A stretch of 64,000 nt of DNA from Cyclobacteriaceae bacterium. Lineage in GTDB: Bacteria > Bacteroidota > Bacteroidia > Cytophagales > Cyclobacteriaceae. The position numbers and the translations under genes are program-made. Shown one piece after another: positions 58,790 to 64,000 of this stretch. Under the pieces are notes generated by a model. That model ran no database searches, was not told the DNA's origin, and was given only the letters and a program-made list of their open reading frames with translations. Position 1 is the first letter of the stretch, and each line of letters begins with the position of its first letter. The stretch covers positions 37,000 through 100,999 of the forward strand of contig BPHC01000009.1 of the NCBI GenBank assembly GCA_026003355.1. Direction: 5' to 3'.

Positions 58790-61700
58790 ATGCTAAAACA
58801 GCTTATTACCTATTTTCTGGAAAACCGGTTTATAACCGTTCTTATCCTCATTTCTATTGTGGTGTGGGGTATTGCTACGGCACCGTTTAACTGGCATCTG
58901 GGGCTGCTTCCCACTGATCCGGTTCCGGTTGATGCCATTCCCGATATTGGCGAAAACCAACAAATTGTTTTTACAGCCTGGCCGGGGCGGTCGCCACAGG
59001 ATATTGACGATCAGATTACCTATCCGCTAACAACCTATTTGCTGGGAATACCCGGCGTAAAGTCCATCCGCAGCAGCTCGGCATTTGGTTTCAGTATGAT
59101 CAACATCATCTTCGATGAAGATGTGGAGTTCTATTGGTCGCGATCGCGCATACTGGAAAAACTCAATGCCTTGCCTACAGGGTTGCTGCCCGAAGGCGCC
59201 ATGCCGTCTCTCGGTCCGGATGCCACCGCTCTGGGCCAGATATATTGGTACACGCTGGAAGGTCGTGATAAAAACGGCCATCCTACCGGAGGATGGGATT
59301 TGCACGAAATACGGGCTGTGCAGGACTTTTATGTTCGGTATGCACTCAATGCAGTTGAGGGCGTTTCGGAAGTGGCCTCCATAGGGGGATTTGTAAGAGA
59401 ATACCAGATTGATGTGAATCCCGATGCGCTCAAAGCCTGGAATATTCCCCTTAACATGGTGGTAGAAGCTGTAAGAAAATCGAACCGTGATGTGGGCGCC
59501 CGCACCATAGAAATAAACCGTGCCGAATACCTGGTGCGCGGGCTGGGTTATGTAAAATCTATTGATGACCTGGAAAAAGCCGTTGTGATGGTGCAAAACA
59601 ATGTGCCGGTGCGCATTAAGGATATAGCGGTGGTATCGCTGGGGCCAATGCCCCGCGAAGGAGCACTCGATAAAGGCGGAGCCGAAGTAGTGGGCGGTGT
59701 GGTGGTGGCCCGGTATGGCTCCAACCCGCTGGAAGTAATTAACAACGTAAAGAAAAAAATAGAAGAAATATCGCCCGGCCTCCCGGAAAAAACGCTGCCC
59801 AACGGTGTGAAAAGCAAACTTACCATTGTTCCCTTTTACGACCGCACGCAGCTTATTCACGAAACCATTGGCACACTCGAAACGGCCCTTTCGCATGAAA
59901 TCCTTATCAGCATTATAGTGGTACTGGTGCTGGTGCTTAATCTGCGCGCCTCCATAATTATTTCAGGTTTGCTGCCCGTGGGCGTGCTGATGACCTTTAT
60001 TGTGATGCGCTATGCAGGCGTTGACGCCAACGTGGTGGCTTTATCCGGAATAGCCATAGCCATAGGCGTAATGGTTGATGTGGGCATTGTATTTGTCGAG
60101 AATATCATCCGGCATCTGGAAATGCCGCAAAACCGCGGAGCCAAGGGAACACAACTGCTGTCGGTTATTGTCCGGGCTACTTCCGAAGTGGCCCCGGCAA
60201 TAACTACTGCGCTGGCTACAACCCTGATAAGCTTTTTGCCGGTGTTTACCATGGAAGCCGCTGAAGGCAAATTGTTCCGCCCGCTTGCCTTTACCAAAAC
60301 ATTTGCCTTGCTGGGCTCGTTTGTACTGGGCATTGTGGTGCTGCCCACGCTGGCTTACTTTATTTTCGGTATTTCATACGACAAAAAACGTGTAAGGCGC
60401 TTTTGGAATGTTGTGCTTATTGCGGCTGGTTTACTGCTTTCGGCAACATTCCGCATGTGGCTGCCCCTGGTTTTGTGTCTTATTGCCGTTAACAACCTGT
60501 TGCAGCACCGCTGGAAGGAGCCTTTCAAAAAACTTCCTGAATATATAAACCTTGCACTGGCTTTGTTTGTAACCAGTTTTTTTCTGGCCGAAGAATGGAT
60601 GCCGCTGGGCGTGGAAAACCACATCATTACCAACTATATTTTTGTGGTAGTGCTGCTGGGAATTATTCTGGGTGCACTGCTAAGCGTGGTACATTTCTAT
60701 GAACCCATACTCAGGTGGTGCCTTACGCATAAAGGTACGTTTATGCTGCTGCCTGCTGCCACAGTTTTTGCCGGGATGCTCATCTGGTTTGGTTTCGATA
60801 CCATTTTTGGTTTTGCCGGTACATCGGTAAAAAACACACGTGCGTGGCAGGCCATGGTTAAACTTTTTCCGGGTGTTGGCTCTGAATTTATGCCATCGCT
60901 CAATGAAGGCAGTTTTCTGCTCATGCCCACCTCCATGCCCCATGCAGGGGTGGAACAAAACCGCGAAGTGGTGAGCCAGCTGGATATGCTGGTAAGCGGC
61001 ATCCCCGAAATAGAAATGGCAGTAGGCAAAATGGGAAGAGCCGAATCGGCCCTCGACCCGGCACCGGTGTTTATGTACGAAAACATCATCAACTACAAAC
61101 CTGAATACATAATAGACGAAGACGGGCGCCGCATGCGCTTTAAAACCGACAGGAACGGAAGGTTTATTCTTAACTCTGGCGATACGGTTACACACGAGAT
61201 GGCGCTGCAGCGAAAGACAGGTCCGGCCGATCTGATACCCGACCCCAATGGTCGTTATTTCAGGAACTGGAGGCCCCACATCAAGTCGCCTGATGATATC
61301 TGGAATGAAATTGTCCGGGTAACCCGCATCCCGGGTGTAACCTCCGCACCCCGCTTGCAGCCCATTGAAACCCGCCTGATTATGCTTCAAACCGGCATGC
61401 GCGCACCCATGGGTATAAAAGTCTTTGGCCCCGACCTGCCAACCATTGAACAGTTTGGTATGCAGCTGGAAGCTATTCTCAAAGAAGTTCCATCGGTAAA
61501 AGCCGAAGCCGTGTTTGCCGACCGCATTGTAGGCAAACCTTACCTGCTGTTGCGCATAAATCGTGAGGCAGCCTCACGGTATGGTCTGAATGTGGAAGAT
61601 GTACAGCAGGTTATCGAAACGGCTATCGGGGGTATGCCTGTCACCACTACGGTTGAAGGCCGGGCCAGGTTTCCGGTGCGCGTACGCTACCCCAGGGAAC

Positions 61701-62593
61701 TGCGCGACCACCCGGAAGCCATACCTAAAATACTGGTGCCCACCCCTTCAGGCGCCCAGATTCCGCTGGGCCAGCTCGTGGACATTTTGTATGCGCCCGG
61801 TCCGGAAATGATTAAGAGCGAAAATACCTTTCTGGTAGGGTATGTGCTGTTTGACCGCAAACGCGATGTTGCCGAGGTGGATGTGGTGAACGAGGCACAA
61901 CAGGCTATCAGGGCTAAAATAGAAAGCGGTGAGCTGGTGGTGCCTCCCGGAGTAAGCTATCTTTTTTCCGGATCATACGAAAACCATCTACGGGCTTCCA
62001 AACGACTAGCCATTGTTATACCGGTAACCCTGCTCATTGTTTTTGTGCTGCTGTACCTTCAGTTCAAAACCGTTACGGCATCGCTTATTCACTTTTCGGG
62101 TGTTTTTGTGGCTTTTGCCGGTGGTTTTATCATGATATGGCTTTACAGCCAGGAATGGTTTATGAATTTTTCAGTGGCCGGCACCAATATGCGCGAACTG
62201 TTCCAGATGCACCCGGTTAACCTGAGCGTGGCCGTATGGGTGGGTTTTATAGCGCTTTTTGGCATTGCCACCGACGATGGCGTGATTATGGGCACGTATA
62301 TTCACCAGGTGTTTGAGGAAAAGAAACCCGATACGCTTGCAGGCGTAAGGGCCGCAGTGCTGGAGGCTGGCAAAAAACGGGTGCGCCCGGCCATGATGAC
62401 CGCCGCAGTAGCCATTATTGCCCTTCTGCCCGTATTGTCTTCATCCGGAAAGGGCTCCGATATTATGGTGCCCATGGCCATACCCGCTTTCGGTGGAATG
62501 ACCATTCAAATCATGACCATGTTTGTTGTGCCGGTGCTGCAGGCATTTTGGCGCGAAACCGTTATCCGCAAGCAAAACAAGAATAACCCATGA
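58790..62593 (+). CDS. cusA: CusA/CzcA family heavy-metal RND efflux permease (1267 aa)
   Basis: PVDAIPDIGENQQIVFTAWPGRSPQDIDDQITYPLTTYLLGIPGVKSIRSSSAFGFSMINIIFDED; GIAIAIGVMVDVGIVFVENI; FGIATDDGVIMGTYI. Confidence 0.94.
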   Translation: MLKQLITYFLENRFITVLILISIVVWGIATAPFNWHLGLLPTDPVPVDAIPDIGENQQIVFTAWPGRSPQDIDDQITYPLTTYLLGIPGVKSIRSSSAFGFSMINIIFDEDVEFYWSRSRILEKLNALPTGLLPEGAMPSLGPDATALGQIYWYTLEGRDKNGHPTGGWDLHEIRAVQDFYVRYALNAVEGVSEVASIGGFVREYQIDVNPDALKAWNIPLNMVVEAVRKSNRDVGARTIEINRAEYLVRGLGYVKSIDDLEKAVVMVQNNVPVRIKDIAVVSLGPMPREGALDKGGAEVVGGVVVARYGSNPLEVINNVKKKIEEISPGLPEKTLPNGVKSKLTIVPFYDRTQLIHETIGTLETALSHEILISIIVVLVLVLNLRASIIISGLLPVGVLMTFIVMRYAGVDANVVALSGIAIAIGVMVDVGIVFVENIIRHLEMPQNRGAKGTQLLSVIVRATSEVAPAITTALATTLISFLPVFTMEAAEGKLFRPLAFTKTFALLGSFVLGIVVLPTLAYFIFGISYDKKRVRRFWNVVLIAAGLLLSATFRMWLPLVLCLIAVNNLLQHRWKEPFKKLPEYINLALALFVTSFFLAEEWMPLGVENHIITNYIFVVVLLGIILGALLSVVHFYEPILRWCLTHKGTFMLLPAATVFAGMLIWFGFDTIFGFAGTSVKNTRAWQAMVKLFPGVGSEFMPSLNEGSFLLMPTSMPHAGVEQNREVVSQLDMLVSGIPEIEMAVGKMGRAESALDPAPVFMYENIINYKPEYIIDEDGRRMRFKTDRNGRFILNSGDTVTHEMALQRKTGPADLIPDPNGRYFRNWRPHIKSPDDIWNEIVRVTRIPGVTSAPRLQPIETRLIMLQTGMRAPMGIKVFGPDLPTIEQFGMQLEAILKEVPSVKAEAVFADRIVGKPYLLLRINREAASRYGLNVEDVQQVIETAIGGMPVTTTVEGRARFPVRVRYPRELRDHPEAIPKILVPTPSGAQIPLGQLVDILYAPGPEMIKSENTFLVGYVLFDRKRDVAEVDVVNEAQQAIRAKIESGELVVPPGVSYLFSGSYENHLRASKRLAIVIPVTLLIVFVLLYLQFKTVTASLIHFSGVFVAFAGGFIMIWLYSQEWFMNFSVAGTNMRELFQMHPVNLSVAVWVGFIALFGIATDDGVIMGTYIHQVFEEKKPDTLAGVRAAVLEAGKKRVRPAMMTAAVAIIALLPVLSSSGKGSDIMVPMAIPAFGGMTIQIMTMFVVPVLQAFWRETVIRKQNKNNP

Positions 62594-63802
62594 AGTTTAT
62601 TGTCCATCTTACGGCCCTGCTCGTAACCCTGTGCGCTTCCGGGCAGCCCCTGGAAACCTATTACCGCATGGCAGCCGAAAACAATCCGGCCCTGCGCGCG
62701 GCTTATCTGGAAGCAGAAGCTGCTGTGCAACAGGTGGCACAGGTAAGCGCCCTTCCTGACCCGGAGATTTCAGTCAGTGCTTTCGGACGAATGATTGAAA
62801 CCCGGTTAGGGCCCCAGATGGCCATTTTTTCGCTCAGCCAGATGTTTCCCTGGTTTGGCACATTAAAAGCCAAAAACACGGCAGCTGCCCGTGTGGCCGA
62901 GGCCCGGTACAAAGCCTACCTGAACATGCGCAACGAGGGTACTATACAAGCTTTCGGCTTCCTATTATGCGCTGTATGAGTGGCAACGCTGGCAGCAGGT
63001 AGAAGAAGAAAACATCAGGCTGTTGCAAACGCTAAAAACACTTGTGCTCACCGCCTATAAAAACGGTAAAGCCGGCATGGCAGATGTGCTGGAAGCCGAT
63101 AACCGGCTTCGCGAAAGCGAGGCCCGTCTGGCTGTTCTGCGCGAAAAAGAAAAACCGCTGCTTGCTTCGTTTAACACCCTGCTTAACCGAAATATATTGG
63201 AACCGGTTGTACTGCCCGACTCATTGCCGGTGTATGACCTTCCGGATGATTATCTGAAAGATTCATTACTGGCACACAATGCAACTTTAAAGGAACTGGA
63301 ACTCCGGCAGATGGCGGCAGCAGCCGAGGAAAGGGCAGCCCTGAAGGAGTCGTTACCCATGATTGGCCTGGGGTTAAACTACTCTGTTATCGGGCGAAGC
63401 GATGTACCGGTTGAAGGCAGCGGAAGGGATGCCTTTATGCCCATGGTAACCATAACGCTGCCGGTTTACCGCAAAAAATATCAGGCAGCCGTTAAGGAAT
63501 CGCAACTTATGCAGCAGCAATATGCCCTGCAGCGCGAAGCAGCCGGAAACGAACTGCTTGCAGAATACGAAAATGCATTTTTCGAAGCCATACAACAACG
63601 TAGTTGGGTTGCCCTGTACACCCAGCTGGCCGATCAGACCCTTCGTGCCAAAACGCATACTCATAACAGCCTATGCCAACGCAGAACAGCACTTTGGTGA
63701 AATACTGCGGCTGCAGCAACAGTGGCTTGAGTACGAAAAAATTAAAGGCATCGGCACAGGCTGCACATCAGGCAGCTGTTGCCCGAATTCATTACCTCAC
63801 AT
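62590..63802 (+). CDS. TolC-family outer membrane efflux protein (CusC-like), multiply frameshifted
   Basis: QPLETYYRMAAENNPALRAAYLEAEAAVQQVAQVSALPDPEISVSAFG..; frame must be restored at 62937-62939, 63650-63653 and 63747-63748, and probably at 63805-63808; true stop uncertain (possibly TGA at 63821-63823). Confidence 0.85.
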
Positions 63803-63819
63803 CTAAAACGTTTAATCCA

Positions 63820-64000
63820 ATGAAACGCAGCATTGTCATCATTTCAGTTGCCTGTTTGCTTACAGGTGTTTTTTTAGGATGGCTGATATTTGGCCGGGGC
63901 CAAGAGCAGACCGGAAAGGAAAGCACCGGCATTACCGAACAACAGGCAGGGCAGGTATGGACTTGCTCCATGCATCCGCAGATCCGACAGAAAGAGCCCG
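63820..64000 (+). CDS. cusB: CusB-like efflux adaptor, N-terminus only (runs off window)
   Basis: MKRSIVIISVACLLTGVFLGWLIFGRG..VWTCSMHPQIRQKEP, start of the heavy-metal-binding domain found in CusB adaptors. Confidence 0.8.
   Translation, partial: MKRSIVIISVACLLTGVFLGWLIFGRGQEQTGKESTGITEQQAGQVWTCSMHPQIRQKEP

Noticed and set aside
1-64000. Integrated mobile element or prophage
   Set aside because: No transposase, integrase or phage structural proteins seen; tRNA neighbourhoods show no attachment-site duplication that I could identify by eye.

Overview
The window reads as a chromosomal segment from a Bacteroidota genome, probably Cytophagales-like. This rests on gene content (TamL/TamB, HYC_CC_PP, CrtYcd-type lycopene cyclase, ligase-associated DEXH helicase, UMF1) and on TAnnTTTG-type promoter boxes. 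It is gene-dense, with about 55 supported CDSs, four tRNAs (Ser-GGA, Ser-GCT, Arg-TCT, Pro-TGG) and RNase P RNA. I saw no transposon, prophage, CRISPR array or complete defence system. Main blocks: (i) housekeeping genes ruvC, tatD, ansA, amn, ald, E1 dehydrogenase, tsaD, smpB, purC, rnz, thiolase; (ii) an ExbB/ExbD/ExbD energy-transducer operon; (iii) a HlyD/ABC ATPase/FtsX-type permease efflux set with an unusual leader; (iv) a ~9.5 kb one-direction cluster, 43.9-34.3 kb on the minus strand: CarH-like MerR regulator, ECF sigma factor, crtI, crtB, idi, photolyase, DUF2256, cryptochrome-like protein, flavin reductase-like, SRPBCC, crtZ, lycopene cyclase; (v) a Cus-type RND heavy-metal efflux operon running off the 3' end. 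Most notable observations: repeated TTGTTTAA elements upstream of the light/carotenoid operon; a 9-unit 15-bp tandem repeat between convergent genes; an NlpC/P60-like protein whose catalytic Cys is replaced by Glu; overlapping alternative hairpins plus a sigma-54-like box before the FtsX permease; a sigma-54 activator without a DNA-binding domain; and about 13-14 single-base insertions that break conserved genes, clustered at both ends of the window and probably consensus errors. No clearly new multi-gene system was found; the light-responsive operon and the repeat are the best leads. All family assignments come from reading motifs by eye, not from database searches.
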